Assembly: GCF_014656355.1 (NCBI RefSeq)
Contig: NZ_BNCG01000004.1
Location: forward strand, 124,001-188,000
Source: Camelimonas fluminis
GTDB taxonomy: Bacteria; Pseudomonadota; Alphaproteobacteria; Rhizobiales; Beijerinckiaceae
Direction: 5' to 3'
Length of the DNA stretch: 64,000 nucleotides
Positions 19,389-28,277 of this stretch are shown here, piece by piece. Each line of letters opens with the position of its first letter. The first letter of the stretch is position 1. The position numbers and the translations under genes were made by a program. The notes beneath the pieces were generated by a model. That model was not told the origin of the DNA. It saw nothing but the letters and a program-made list of their open reading frames with translations, and did no database searches.

Positions 19389-20360
19389 TCAGGCGTCGTT
19401 TGCGGGTGGGGGGGCCGCGCCTGCCTTCCGGAAGGCGCGCACAAGGGAATCCAGAACGCCGCCAAGCGAGAGCACGGGCAGAATCCAGACGAAAAACGGA
19501 ATCATCAGCGCATAGAGCAGCGCCAGGATGAACGGACGCGCCGCCTTGCCGCGCAGGGCCGTGTGCAGGGCGGCGAGGCATTGCAGGGCGAAGGCCGCGC
19601 CCAGCGCTCCGGTGAGGGCCAGACCGGTGAATCCGGGGAAGCCCGGGGCCAATGTCGCCAGCAGCACCGCCACCGCCAGCGCGCCGACGGACCAGAATGG
19701 CATCCGGGTTTCCGCCACCGCGGGCCACGGCCGCGCCAACCGCCCGGAGGCGGCGACAATGCGGCCGGCCAGCCAGAGGTTGAGCGTTAGCATGGGGACG
19801 AAAGAACCGGCGGTCAGCAACGGCGCGGCCGCGATCAGCGTGTTGATCAGATCGTCGCGGGTCACGCCTTCGGGGAGCGTCGGGCTGCCCTGGCTGGCGT
19901 CGAACAGCGCGCCAAAGGCGCCGCGCATCGCCTGCTCATAGGCGGCGTAGCTGCCGCCAACGGCGATGGCGCCCAGCAGCGCCACCAGCGTGGCGATCCC
20001 GGCCAGCCACAACAGGACCTTGCCCAGCGGATACCATTCGGCGCGCCCTGCAGCGTCGGTGCGGCCCAGCATCACCAGATAGCCGATCCACCAGGCGGGA
20101 AGGGCCAGGCCAAGGCCATAGGCCAGACCGGCCTTAAGGTTGAAGCCGGAGCCGAAACCGAAGACCAGGCCACAGGCGATGGCGCCGGCGAAAGCGGCGG
20201 CGAGCCCGGCGGCGTGACGCCAGCCGATGGTTACAATGAAGATTGGCAGGGGCGTCAGGTACGACAGCAGCATGGCGGCCGGCGATCCCGAGATCACCAC
20301 CGCGAACAGCAGGGCGGACGCCAGTCCGGCTCCAATGCCTGTCAGAAGCTGCGCGTACAT
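19389..20360 (-). CDS. DUF2232 membrane protein
   Basis: A 323-residue polytopic membrane protein with about eight hydrophobic segments. The beginning MYAQLLTGIGAGLASALLF, the segment SYLTPLPIFIVTIGWRH and the position between rpsR and rplI match the DUF2232 (YybS-like) family, whose function is unknown. The C-terminal half has two long hydrophobic runs before a short basic tail. The ATG at 20360 has GGGA nine bases upstream; a GTG five codons earlier (20375) is possible. Conserved linkage to ribosomal genes is seen in many Hyphomicrobiales. Confidence 0.85.
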   Translation of the reverse strand: MYAQLLTGIGAGLASALLFAVVISGSPAAMLLSYLTPLPIFIVTIGWRHAAGLAAAFAGAIACGLVFGFGSGFNLKAGLAYGLGLALPAWWIGYLVMLGRTDAAGRAEWYPLGKVLLWLAGIATLVALLGAIAVGGSYAAYEQAMRGAFGALFDASQGSPTLPEGVTRDDLINTLIAAAPLLTAGSFVPMLTLNLWLAGRIVAASGRLARPWPAVAETRMPFWSVGALAVAVLLATLAPGFPGFTGLALTGALGAAFALQCLAALHTALRGKAARPFILALLYALMIPFFVWILPVLSLGGVLDSLVRAFRKAGAAPPPANDA

Positions 20361-20504
20361 GTCGTGCTGTCCCACTGCTCCGGGTCCGGCCCGGCAGGGT
20401 TAGGAGACGTCCCGGCGTCCCCAACAATACCGGCGGCCATATGGCTCCGGCGACGGTGAATGAGATCAGGCGGCGGCCTGTCGTCCGGCTTCCCGGAAAA
20501 GCCA

Positions 20505-20536
20505 TCCCGGCTCCTGATCATCGACAGGAGCCGGGA
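20505..20536 (-). terminator. Hairpin after rpsR, possible terminator
   Basis: TCCCGGCTCCTG (20505-20516) and CAGGAGCCGGGA (20525-20536) form a perfect 12-base stem with an 8-base loop. On the minus strand it is followed by TGGCTTTTCC. It may partly end rpsF-rpsR transcripts before the DUF2232 gene. Confidence 0.6.
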
Positions 20537-20597
20537 CGGGCATTTGGTCATCAGCCGTGAAGCTGGCCTCTGGCCAGCCCCATGGCGAAGGCAATCC

Positions 20598-20834
20598 TTA
20601 GCGGATCACGTAAGGCAGCAGGCCGAGGAAGCGGGCGCGCTTGATCGCCTGGGCGAGCTCGCGCTGCTTCTTGGCCGAAACAGCGGTGATGCGCGAAGGA
20701 ACGATCTTGCCGCGCTCGGAGATGTAGCGCGACAGCAGACGCGTGTCCTTGAAATCAATCTTCGGCGCGTTCGGGCCCGAGAACGGGCAGGTCTTGCGAC
20801 GGCGGAAGAACGGACGACGGGGAGCAGCGGCCAT
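20598..20834 (-). CDS. rpsR: 30S ribosomal protein S18
   Basis: S18 (78 residues) binds the central domain of 16S rRNA as a pair with S6. The sequence [60 protein letters not shown] is nearly invariant for the family; the first residues are Arg-rich. It begins two bases after the rpsF stop, so both are made from one message. Confidence 0.98.
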   Translation of the reverse strand: MAAAPRRPFFRRRKTCPFSGPNAPKIDFKDTRLLSRYISERGKIVPSRITAVSAKKQRELAQAIKRARFLGLLPYVIR

Positions 20835-20836
20835 GA

Positions 20837-21301
20837 TCAGTTCTCCTCGCTGGAAGCAGTCGCCGGAGCGTCGGCGTCGCGGTTGCGCTCACGGCGGGGG
20901 CCGCGCTCGCGGTCGCCAAAGCGGTTGCCGCCGCCAAAGCCGCCGCGCTCGCCGTCACGATCACGACGGTCGTCGCGGTCGCGCTTCTGCATCATGGCGG
21001 ACGGGCCTTCCTCGTGCGCTTCGACGCGGATGGTCATGAAGCGGAGGATGTCCTCGCTGATGCCCATCTGACGCTCCATCTCGGCCACCGCGGCGTGCGG
21101 GGCGTCAATGTTCATGAGCGTGAAATGCGCCTTGCGATTCTTCTTGATGCGATAGGCGAGGGACTTGACGCCCCACGGCTCCACCTTGCGGATAGCGCCG
21201 CCGGCGGTCTCGATCACACCCTTGTACTGCTCGACCAGCGCTTCAACCTGCGCAGCGCTGATGTCCTGGCGCGCCAGGAAGATATGTTCATAAAGCGGCA
21301 T
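20837..21301 (-). CDS. rpsF: 30S ribosomal protein S6
   Basis: S6 (154 residues) pairs with S18 in the 30S platform. The conserved core runs [15 protein letters not shown] to about residue 100 ([26 protein letters not shown]). The last 50 residues are a low-complexity tail of Arg, Asp and Gly ([18 protein letters not shown]), longer than in E. coli but common in alphaproteobacteria. The ATG at 21301 has GAAGAGG upstream; the open frame extends to 21400 without homology. It is the first gene of its operon. Confidence 0.96.
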   Translation of the reverse strand: MPLYEHIFLARQDISAAQVEALVEQYKGVIETAGGAIRKVEPWGVKSLAYRIKKNRKAHFTLMNIDAPHAAVAEMERQMGISEDILRFMTIRVEAHEEGPSAMMQKRDRDDRRDRDGERGGFGGGNRFGDRERGPRRERNRDADAPATASSEEN

Positions 21302-21741
21302 AAACCGGGCCTCTTCTTTCAAATTCCGCATCGCCCGGGCGCCAAGCCCTCCGAGCCTCGTTGTGCAAGGCCCGAAACATGGGATCGAAGGCGGAAACAC
21401 GGGACATGGACCAACTGGTCCCCCAGGCGCTCCTTGTGACAGGAGCGCGCGGGCGTCCGTTCAGCTTCCGGCCAGGGCCGATGCGTGAAGCGGCCCAGTT
21501 ATCCCATCCATCGTGAGAAGGCAAGCCGACAGGTTCAGGTCAGGCGGTCAGACGCACGCAATCTACGGTTGTAAATGTCTGGATTTTGGGCGCTGTGTCG
21601 GACAAGGGGACGGATGAAGGTCAAAACTGCCGGCAGTTCGGCGCATATTGGTCAAATTGGGCATCAGGTAAGGGCAGTCTGGTCGGTTTTCTGGTTTTTC
21701 TGTTTGAGGATGTGTGGTAACACATTGGTGAACCTGGAGAC
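21302..21741. other. Divergent region between rpsF and the GGDEF-like gene
   Basis: These 440 bases hold the rpsF leader and the promoters of both divergent genes. The rpsF leader has a hairpin GCGCTCCT/AGGAGCGC (21427-21448). The part from 21560 on is less GC-rich than its neighbours. No open frame here looks coding. Confidence 0.5.
21710..21725 (+). promoter_or_regulatory. Operator-like palindrome before the degenerate GGDEF gene
   Basis: ATGTGT and ACACAT are perfect inverted arms around GGTA, ending 16 bases before the ATG at 21742. The size and place suit a repressor site, though no regulator is encoded nearby. Confidence 0.35.
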
Positions 21742-23010
21742 ATGGTTTGCATTCAGGGGATCCCCGTGGGGTTGCAATTCACCACCATCATCAGTGTCAG
21801 CGCGGTGATTGCCTGCACGCAAGGCGTGTTCCTGCTCGGGCTCTGGCTGATGGACCGGCGCGTCGTCACGCTGATGTGGTGGGCCGCTGCGTTCGGGGCC
21901 ATGACGGTTGGGGGCTCCCTGGCCATCTGGCGCGCGTTTGACGGCCCATGGCTGGCGGGGGCGGGCGGCGGCGCTGTCGCAATTTTCGCTTTTGGTCTTG
22001 TCTGGCAGGCCACGCGGGCCTTTGAGGGGCGTTCGTCTGTCTGGGCCGTGGCTGCCGGCGTCGCCCTGTTGTGGTTTGGCGGCGCGGTGACCATTGGCGA
22101 CGACGCCGAGGCGCAGGTGCTGGTGGCGTCGGTGGTGACGCTGTTCGCATTCTTCCTGCTGCTGGCGCTACGTGAGATCTGGCGTGGACGCAGGGAGGCG
22201 CTGCCCTCGCGCAAACCCCTCGCCATAGCGCTTGGGGCCGCCACGCTTTGTATTCTGCTCGAGATTTTTGCGGGGTTGAGTTCAGGAGGCGGGCATGCAT
22301 CGGACGCTTCCCTGCCGATCGGCGTATGGCTGACGCTGGCGGCGACCATCGCGGTTTCAACCGCCGCCGCGCTGGCCCTCGGCATGACGCGCGAGCGGCA
22401 GCAGCGGGCCCGCGACGTGCTTTCCGCGCTCGATCCGCAGACCGGCGCCCTGAATCTGGGTGCGTTTCTCGGACAGGCGGCCCGGCTGGTCTCGGCGCAG
22501 CTCAAGGTGCGGGCGCCAGTTACGTTCGTGGCTGTGCAACTGGACCAGGCCAGCGAGGGCGGCGGCATCGAAGGGCGGGTTCGCGCGGTTCACGACCGAC
22601 TCATTGCCCTCTCGCGCGTCACCGACATTGTCGCCCGGATCAGGCCCGGGGCGTTTGCCGTGCTGATGCCGAACATCGAGCCGGATGAGGCGTTGCCGCT
22701 GATCCAGCGTGTGCTGCGCGAAAGCATGAACACCGGCAGCCATATGGTCGCCGCAAAATGGGACGCCCTGCGCGCTCGCGTCAGCATTGTGAGCTCGTCC
22801 GAGGTTGGGCATGACCTGCGGGCGATGATCCTGGCGGCGGAAGGGACGATGGAGGAAACGCGTTTCGCGACCTCTGACGCATACGCCATCTACCGCGCTT
22901 CCCGGCAGGAGCCCGGGCGGCGCTCCGTCGTGGATGGCGTCGCTCGTCCGGGATCGCCCGGCGGTCCGCGCGAGCTTGATGCCTGGCCAGCCAACGTGGT
23001 TCTGGACTGA
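21742..23010 (+). CDS. Membrane protein with degenerate GGDEF domain
   Basis: A 422-residue protein with about six membrane segments in residues 10-225, then a cytoplasmic domain. The domain opens with DPQTGALNLGAFLGQAARL, which corresponds to the DxLTGLxNRxxF entry of GGDEF domains, and later has ARIRPGAFAVLMPNIEPDEAL where active diguanylate cyclases have (A/G)RxGGDEFAVLLP. RPGAF (residues 301-305) replaces GGDEF, so the metal- and substrate-binding residues are gone and no cyclic di-GMP synthesis is expected. The fold might bind a nucleotide or a partner protein. Start ATG 21742 has GGAG close upstream; a GTG at 21766 is an alternative. Confidence 0.75.
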   Translation: MVCIQGIPVGLQFTTIISVSAVIACTQGVFLLGLWLMDRRVVTLMWWAAAFGAMTVGGSLAIWRAFDGPWLAGAGGGAVAIFAFGLVWQATRAFEGRSSVWAVAAGVALLWFGGAVTIGDDAEAQVLVASVVTLFAFFLLLALREIWRGRREALPSRKPLAIALGAATLCILLEIFAGLSSGGGHASDASLPIGVWLTLAATIAVSTAAALALGMTRERQQRARDVLSALDPQTGALNLGAFLGQAARLVSAQLKVRAPVTFVAVQLDQASEGGGIEGRVRAVHDRLIALSRVTDIVARIRPGAFAVLMPNIEPDEALPLIQRVLRESMNTGSHMVAAKWDALRARVSIVSSSEVGHDLRAMILAAEGTMEETRFATSDAYAIYRASRQEPGRRSVVDGVARPGSPGGPRELDAWPANVVLD

Positions 23011-23370
23011 CTGCTCTCAGGCGCGGGATCCCTGATCATCCGGGGCGTCGCGCGGCGAAACCCTGCAACGCCGCATGGTCTGGAGCGGGATGCGGTTTCG
23101 CCCCCATCAAACGGTATGACGCCGCTCTCCGGATCTGGCGCACTGTCCCGACGGAAACAGTTGTCTACCCGTCGTCAGGCGATCGGCGGCGGGTCCGTGC
23201 ATGGGGGAGCGTATTCGCTGGAGCATTGTCGGGAAAAGGGGAGCCCGCTTTTCGCGGAGGAAATGCTTCAACCTAAAGAGATGAAGCGTTTTATGTGAAC
23301 GGGTTGTCACCGGAAATGCTCCAGGTCTGCGGCGCCGTTTCGGGCTCCGCACAATCCGGTCGCCCGGGCG
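23011..23370. other. Convergent gap with a repeat-like hairpin
   Basis: These 360 bases lie between two converging genes. No classic terminator is seen. The stretch 23221-23270 resembles the GAGCAT hairpin family. Short open frames lack support. Confidence 0.5.
23221..23270. repeat. Diverged copy of the GAGCAT hairpin element
   Basis: GAGCATTGTCGGGAAAAG starts the element and AAATGCTTC ends it, with CCGCTTTTCGCGG between. The layout follows the element at 13887-13937, with weaker stems. Confidence 0.45.
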
Positions 23371-24066
23371 TCAGGCGTCGTCCGCCAGTTGTTTGTCGAG
23401 GAACGCCAGGGTGCGTTGCAGGGCCAGTTGCGCCGCGGCCTCGTCATAGCTGGCGCGCGCTTCGCAATTGAAGCCGTGATCGGCCGGATAGATCCTGATG
23501 TTGACCAGATGGGCGTAGCGGGTTTGCAGCGGCAACACCCGGTCGACCTGAATATGGGCGTCCCGCTCGCCAAAGTGGCCAAGAACCGGGCACTGCGGGG
23601 TGAGATCGCCAAGGTTGTCGACGCCGCCGCCATAGTACATCACGGCCGCCGAGAGATCGTTCGCCGCATTGGCCGCCCGCCACGCCAGTTGCCCGCCCCA
23701 GCAGTAGCCGACAACCGCGACCTTGCCTGCCCAGGCGGCGTCATCAATGGCGGCCTGGATGTCATTCATTGTCCCGGCCAGCTCACATTGGCCGCGTAAT
23801 TCCAGCCCCTTTTGCATGTCGGCGGGGGAATAGCCGAGTTCTGTTCCCGGAGCGACGCGATCATACAGGGCGGGGGCGATAGCCAGATAGCCGGCGCGGG
23901 CATAGGTGTCGGCGACCTTGCGGATGTGGGGATTGACCCCAAAAATCTCCTGAAGGATGACAACGCCGCCGCGCGGCTCACCCCGTGGTTCGACCCTGTA
24001 GGCGGAAAATATAAACCCGTCCGCCGCTTCAAGAGTGACGACCATCCCTTCGGGCGCGCTGTTCAT
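23371..24066 (-). CDS. Dienelactone hydrolase family protein
   Basis: A 231-residue alpha/beta hydrolase. The nucleophile elbow GYCWGG gives Cys122, with Asp169 in GERDAHI and His197 in PADHGFNC completing the Cys-Asp-His triad of dienelactone hydrolases. The oxyanion/substrate loop GGVVILQEIFGVNPHIRKVAD is also typical. The true substrate is unknown; many members are general carboxylesterases. The ATG at 24066 has GGAGAAGG upstream, and the open frame beyond it to 24264 is not conserved. It faces away from pdxJ. Confidence 0.88.
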   Translation of the reverse strand: MNSAPEGMVVTLEAADGFIFSAYRVEPRGEPRGGVVILQEIFGVNPHIRKVADTYARAGYLAIAPALYDRVAPGTELGYSPADMQKGLELRGQCELAGTMNDIQAAIDDAAWAGKVAVVGYCWGGQLAWRAANAANDLSAAVMYYGGGVDNLGDLTPQCPVLGHFGERDAHIQVDRVLPLQTRYAHLVNIRIYPADHGFNCEARASYDEAAAQLALQRTLAFLDKQLADDA

Positions 24067-24692
24067 GCTGCCTTCTCCATCTTCCCGGTCGCTTTCCTCC
24101 CATCCGGCGCGTTGATCCGGATGGCTTCCCTGGAGCGGTTTCCCCGCTTTGAGCGCATTCTGATCGACCAGACGTTCCGTCTGCCCGGGAAGCGCTCTGG
24201 CGTTGTCTCCCCGGCGCCCAGGCTCCCGTGTCGTGACGGGGAGCAGGGGAGACGGAGACGCCATATAAAAGCGAAGGGGCCGGTGACGGCGCCGCGCCCC
24301 CGGAGACGCAGACCGGGCGCCGCTGATTCATCAGGCCGGCTCGCTTCGCATTTCAGCCAGACTGGGGCAGATCAGGGCCGGACGGCAACCCGATTCTTGT
24401 CCAGCGGCCGGTTTCAGCGCTGTCCGACGCGGACGCGCGCGCACGATGCGCACATTGCGGACGCGCCCGTCCGCCAGCGCCCGTGACAAATGTGCGCCTG
24501 TTCCGCCGGGAGGACGTTGCGCGCGTCGCGGGATTTTGTGCAAAACCGGTGGGCCGATGCGTTTCGCGATGCTGGCCTGGGCCGTGCTTCCCACTGGGCG
24601 ACAAGCCAGGGTTGTTGACCGCAAGCGGAGCCGGCGTCGTTTTTGCCAGCCGGCGGTTCCCGTCAGGGCTGAGGATGGTGTGGGAGATGAGA
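24067..24692. other. Divergent region between the hydrolase gene and pdxJ
   Basis: These 626 bases contain promoters for both genes and one dispersed repeat (24151-24196). Open frames run through on both strands, but none has a ribosome binding site or recognisable sequence. Confidence 0.5.
24151..24196. repeat. Dispersed intergenic repeat, copy 1
   Basis: The core CTGATCGACCAGACG followed by CTGCC, GGGAAGCGCT is shared with 42699-42742. Both copies lie between genes. Confidence 0.6.
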
Positions 24693-25481
24693 ATGGATCG
24701 GGCGGCCCCCATGGCCAGCGCGCGCGCGACGGCGCCGCGTCTGGGCGTAAACATCGATCATGTGGCCACGGTGCGCAACGCGCGCGGCGGCGGCGCGCCC
24801 GATCCGGTTCGCGCCGCGCATCTGGCGGTCGCGGCGGGAGCGGACGGGATCACCGCGCATTTGCGCGAGGACAGGCGGCATATCCGGGACGGCGATATTG
24901 CGCGGCTGAAGCAGGAACTGACAGTCCCGCTCAACTTCGAGGCGGGAGCGACCCGCGAGATGGTGGACATCGCCCTGCGGGTGCAGCCGCACGCCATCTG
25001 CCTTGTGCCGGAGCGGCGCGAGGAACGCACCACCGAGGGGGGGCTGGACATCATCGGACGCCAGAACGAACTGCGTCCGATGATCGCTGAACTGTCGGCC
25101 GCCGGCATCCGCGTGTCCCTGTTCGTGGAGGCGGAGCCAGCGGTGATGCGCATGGCGGCGGAGCTTGGCGCGCCGGTGGTGGAACTGCATACGGGCGCAT
25201 ATTGCGAGCGTCATGATGAGGGCGCCGCCGAAGCCGCGCAGGCGGAGCTGCAGCGCATCAGGATCGCCGCGGCGCTTGGGCGCGATCTCGGCCTCGAGAT
25301 ACATGCCGGCCATGGCCTCAATTTCGATTCCGTTGTTCCGGTGGCGCGCATCCCGGAGATCATCGAATTCAACATCGGCCATTTTCTCGTTGGCGAGGCC
25401 ATCTTCACTGGCCTGGAAGCTGCTGTCGCGCACATGCGCGCCGTGATCCTGGCTGCGCGCGCCGGGCAGGACGCGGCCTGA
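24693..25481 (+). CDS. pdxJ: Pyridoxine 5'-phosphate synthase
   Basis: PdxJ (262 residues) condenses 1-deoxyxylulose 5-phosphate with 3-amino-1-hydroxyacetone 1-phosphate to pyridoxine 5'-phosphate. Markers are [69 protein letters not shown] and [13 protein letters not shown]. The ATG at 24693 is preferred because GGGAG lies six bases upstream; ATGs at 24675, 24687 and 24711 are in frame. In many relatives acpS follows directly; here an 831-base gap and an aquaporin gene intervene. Confidence 0.95.
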   Translation: MDRAAPMASARATAPRLGVNIDHVATVRNARGGGAPDPVRAAHLAVAAGADGITAHLREDRRHIRDGDIARLKQELTVPLNFEAGATREMVDIALRVQPHAICLVPERREERTTEGGLDIIGRQNELRPMIAELSAAGIRVSLFVEAEPAVMRMAAELGAPVVELHTGAYCERHDEGAAEAAQAELQRIRIAAALGRDLGLEIHAGHGLNFDSVVPVARIPEIIEFNIGHFLVGEAIFTGLEAAVAHMRAVILAARAGQDAA

Positions 25482-26312
25482 ACCGACGCTTGCCCGATCC
25501 GGCTCCGGCGACAGCAGTTCTCCGGGCCGGCGGGCGGGCATCGAATCCATAAATTAAATTATGAAATCAATCGGTTGGCATGCGGCCTTCAGGGTTCCGG
25601 CACTCGCTCCGCCGTTCCGTCACCGCGGGATGCAACTGTCGGAAGCGGACCACTGGAGCAATCCGGCGGGTTGTGGCAGGCGGAGTCGCGGCGTCTGGCC
25701 GACGCATCAGTTGCATCAATGCTTTCACGGGCGCCGCATCCGCGCTTGCCATGCGTCTGGGGCGTGGCCCCGGCCCCCGACATGTTGGCGGCTTGCTCCG
25801 GAGCGTTGGCCGGGGCGGCGGGGATGCGTTGATCCGGGTTGTTTGACGTCAGCTCTGTTGTTTTCGTAAGGCATTGATATTTTTGAATTAATTATCTGAT
25901 GGAAGGGCCCCGCAGGCGTTGCGCCACATTGCGGAAGCTTGAGTTTCACAAATTCCCATTTGGAATTATTGCGCAAATAACCGTTCTCAAAAGTTTGATA
26001 TCTCACAAGAGTTGAATCGGTTACAAAGGTCAGCGTTACTGAAAATCGTCGCCATTATCATTCCGGCGGGGGTTTTTTGCTAGCTGCGCCTTGGCGCATC
26101 CGGAAAATGCGGTCAGGCGTGACTGTCTGGCGGCGTCGTCACGAGCAGCCTTGCCGGGGCCCACCGACCCACGCCGCGATTTTCCCGACCTTGCCGGGGC
26201 TGTTGCTGCGTGGGCGTGGCGTTTCTGGAGGGGTGGGAAGGCCTTGGCCGCAGTATTTGGGCGGCAACGGCGGGTCTGCGGCCTGCGTGGCCGCTTGCGT
26301 GGGAGTAGTCCG
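25482..26312. other. Long AT-richer gap before the aquaporin gene
   Basis: No gene is supported in these 831 bases. Two parts, near 25550-25580 and 25855-26035, are clearly AT-richer than the surroundings (for example TTTTTGAATTAATTATC at 25879). A small hairpin AATTCC/GGAATT occurs near 25951-25970. A non-coding RNA or remnant of inserted DNA cannot be excluded. Confidence 0.45.
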
Positions 26313-27014
26313 ATGGATGGCGTGAACAAGTATATCGCCGAAGCATATGGTACAGCGTTGCTTGTTTTCTTCGGTTGCGGCGCGGTGGTGCTCGCCACGG
26401 GAACAGGCGCCGGCACGGCGATGAGCCTGCTGGGCATCGCCTTCGCGTTTGGCATCGGCCTGATGGTGGCCGCCTATTCGATTGGCGGAATTTCCGGGTG
26501 TCACATCAATCCGGCGGTGACGCTGGGCTTCCTCAGCGCCGGCCGCATCGGCGTTGGCGATGCCATTGGATACATGATCGGGCAGGTTGTTGGCGCCATC
26601 ATCGGCGCAGCGGTTCTTTACCTCATCCTGTCGGACAAGGTCGGCGGATATAACGTCGCCACGTCCGGCCTCGGCCAGAATGGCTGGGGCGAGGGGTATG
26701 GCGCGGGCTATGGCCTCACCGCGGCGGCGCTCGTGGAGGTTCTGATCACCTTCATCTTTGTCTATCTGATCCTCCAGGTGACGAAGCCGGCCGCCAACGC
26801 GGCCATCGCCGGCCTGGCGATTGGCCTCACCCTGTTTGTCATCCATGTCGTGTTCATCAATGTCACGGGCGTGTCGGTGAACCCGGCCCGCAGTCTCGCC
26901 CCAGCCCTTTTCGTTGGCGGCAAGGCGTTGTCCCAGGTCTGGCTGTTCATCGTCGCGCCGCTTGTCGGCGGCCTGATCGCCGGCGTGGTTTCCAGGGCTG
27001 GTCCGAACCCCTGA
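26313..27014 (+). CDS. aqpZ: Aquaporin Z-type water channel
   Basis: A 233-residue six-helix channel with both NPA loops: HINPAVT (NPA 66-68) and VSVNPARS (NPA 190-192). The selectivity filter keeps Phe46, His178 and Arg193, as in water-selective AqpZ rather than glycerol channels; the fourth position, Thr in E. coli, appears to be Val187. The ATG at 26313 has GGGAG eight bases upstream. A frame opening at 26091 has no family sequence. The gene separates pdxJ from acpS, and a hairpin follows it. A role in rapid osmotic water flow is inferred from the family. Confidence 0.93.
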   Translation: MDGVNKYIAEAYGTALLVFFGCGAVVLATGTGAGTAMSLLGIAFAFGIGLMVAAYSIGGISGCHINPAVTLGFLSAGRIGVGDAIGYMIGQVVGAIIGAAVLYLILSDKVGGYNVATSGLGQNGWGEGYGAGYGLTAAALVEVLITFIFVYLILQVTKPAANAAIAGLAIGLTLFVIHVVFINVTGVSVNPARSLAPALFVGGKALSQVWLFIVAPLVGGLIAGVVSRAGPNP

Positions 27015-27353
27015 GCCATGCTCCTGTCTCCGGGCGGCGGTGCGCCGCCCGGCAAGGACAGGCCGCAGCGATTGTCGCTGTCGCCCGCGCGACAGGATTC
27101 AGCGAGGCGTCCCTACCCGGCGAGGTTGAGGGCGCTGTCGCCGTTTGTCTTGGTTCTGATCCGCTTATGCCGTAACTGGATGGAAACGGCCGGATTGCGT
27201 CAATGCCCGCAGGACTGATCCGTGGGGCGCTGACGGGATCCGGGCGGCGGCGGCGCGCCCGAGCTTGCGGATGCATCAGCCTTGCCGCCGCCAGCTTCCC
27301 GCAGCCTGTGTCGGTTGACCAGGCGCCGGGCCGCCGTTGGAAGAGGGAACAGG
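27015..27353. other. Gap between aqpZ and acpS
   Basis: These 339 bases hold the hairpin after aqpZ (27030-27052) and the upstream region of acpS. No convincing gene. Confidence 0.5.
27030..27052 (+). terminator. GC-rich hairpin after aqpZ
   Basis: CCGGGCGGCG and CGCCGCCCGG form a perfect 10-base stem with loop GTG, 15 bases after the stop. No T-tract follows, so intrinsic termination is uncertain. Confidence 0.45.
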
Positions 27354-27776
27354 ATGATCGTCGGCATTGGCTCTGATCTTTGCGACATCAATCGCATACA
27401 AAGATCTCTTGACCGGTTCGGCGACCGGTTCACCCACCGCATCTTCACGGAAGGCGAGCGGGCGAAAAGCGACCGTCGCGCCACGCGGGCCGCATCTTAC
27501 GCCAGGCGTTTCGCGGCCAAGGAAGCTTGCTCCAAGGCGTTGGGCACGGGTCTCAGGCTTGGCGTCTTCTGGCGCGACATGGAAGTGGTGAACATGCCGG
27601 GCGGCCGGCCCACCATGCGCCTTTCCGGGGGCGCCCTCGCGCGACTGAAAACCATGATTCCGGCGGGCATGGAGCCTGTCATCCACGTCTCGCTGACCGA
27701 CGATCCGCCCATGGCCCAGGCGTTCGTCATCATCGAGGCGCTGCCGCCTGCGCCGCCCCGGCAGGATCAGGCCTGA
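27354..27776 (+). CDS. acpS: Holo-[acyl-carrier-protein] synthase
   Basis: AcpS (140 residues) moves 4'-phosphopantetheine from coenzyme A to acyl carrier protein. The metal-binding start [38 protein letters not shown] and [17 protein letters not shown] are the family blocks. ATG 27354 has AGAGGGAACAGG upstream. It is about 15 residues longer than the E. coli enzyme because of a Pro-rich tail. It precedes lepB-rnc-era-recO, a common neighbourhood. Confidence 0.95.
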   Translation: MIVGIGSDLCDINRIQRSLDRFGDRFTHRIFTEGERAKSDRRATRAASYARRFAAKEACSKALGTGLRLGVFWRDMEVVNMPGGRPTMRLSGGALARLKTMIPAGMEPVIHVSLTDDPPMAQAFVIIEALPPAPPRQDQA

Positions 27777-28050
27777 ATGGCCGGATTGAGGGGGCGGCCG
27801 GTCCTGGGCGCCCGCAGCAAGACATCAGCAAGACAAACGCTCGCCGCCTTGCAATCATGGCCCCGCTCGCGCCGCAATCGGGGATAATAGAACCGTTGCA
27901 GGCCCTTGAAAGCGCGTTGCCGGACATCGCGGGCCGAATCCGGATATTGCTGGAAGCACCCTGGCTGTTTTGGCGCGGTCATTGGTCATCGCGTCTGCGG
28001 CGGGCGACCGCCGGCGCGATTGGGCCAGGGGGCGGCCAGTATCGGGCGGG

Positions 28051-28090
28051 GCCCGATTGAGCCAGGCGACGCCCGATTGAGCCAGGCGGC
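28051..28090 (+). repeat. 20-base tandem duplication
   Basis: GCCCGATTGAGCCAGGCGAC (28051-28070) is followed at once by a copy with one change (28071-28090). A more diverged related stretch, GCGATTGGGCCAGG, lies at 28016-28029. Confidence 0.7.
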
Positions 28091-28141
28091 GCCTTGGAGT
28101 ATCCATGGCGCGCGGCGGCGGCCAGCCTGCGCCATAAAAGA

Positions 28142-28194
28142 GCATGTTGCGGTTGCACGGAGCCGGAAATGGACGTCGTGCAACCGCAACATGC
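28142..28194 (+). promoter_or_regulatory. Long hairpin upstream of lepB-rnc-era-recO
   Basis: GCATGTTGCGGTTGCAC (28142-28158) and its exact complement (28178-28194) form a 17-base stem, extendable by a G-C and a G-U pair, with a loop of about 15-19 bases. It ends 83 bases before the lepB ATG. There is no T-tract, so an RNA-processing site or repeat element is more likely than a terminator. Confidence 0.5.
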
Positions 28195-28277
28195 CCGAAC
28201 GCCAGCCCCCGGGGCCGGCGCTTTGTCTGAAACCCATATCGCCGGTCAGGCCGTGACCGGCTACGGAAGGCCGGTGC

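Larger units (their letters stand above)
27777..28277. other. Gap between acpS and lepB with repeats
   Basis: These 501 bases contain a 20-base tandem repeat (28051-28090) and a long perfect inverted repeat (28142-28194) close to lepB. No gene is seen; short open frames overlapping the repeats are not conserved in type. Confidence 0.55.
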
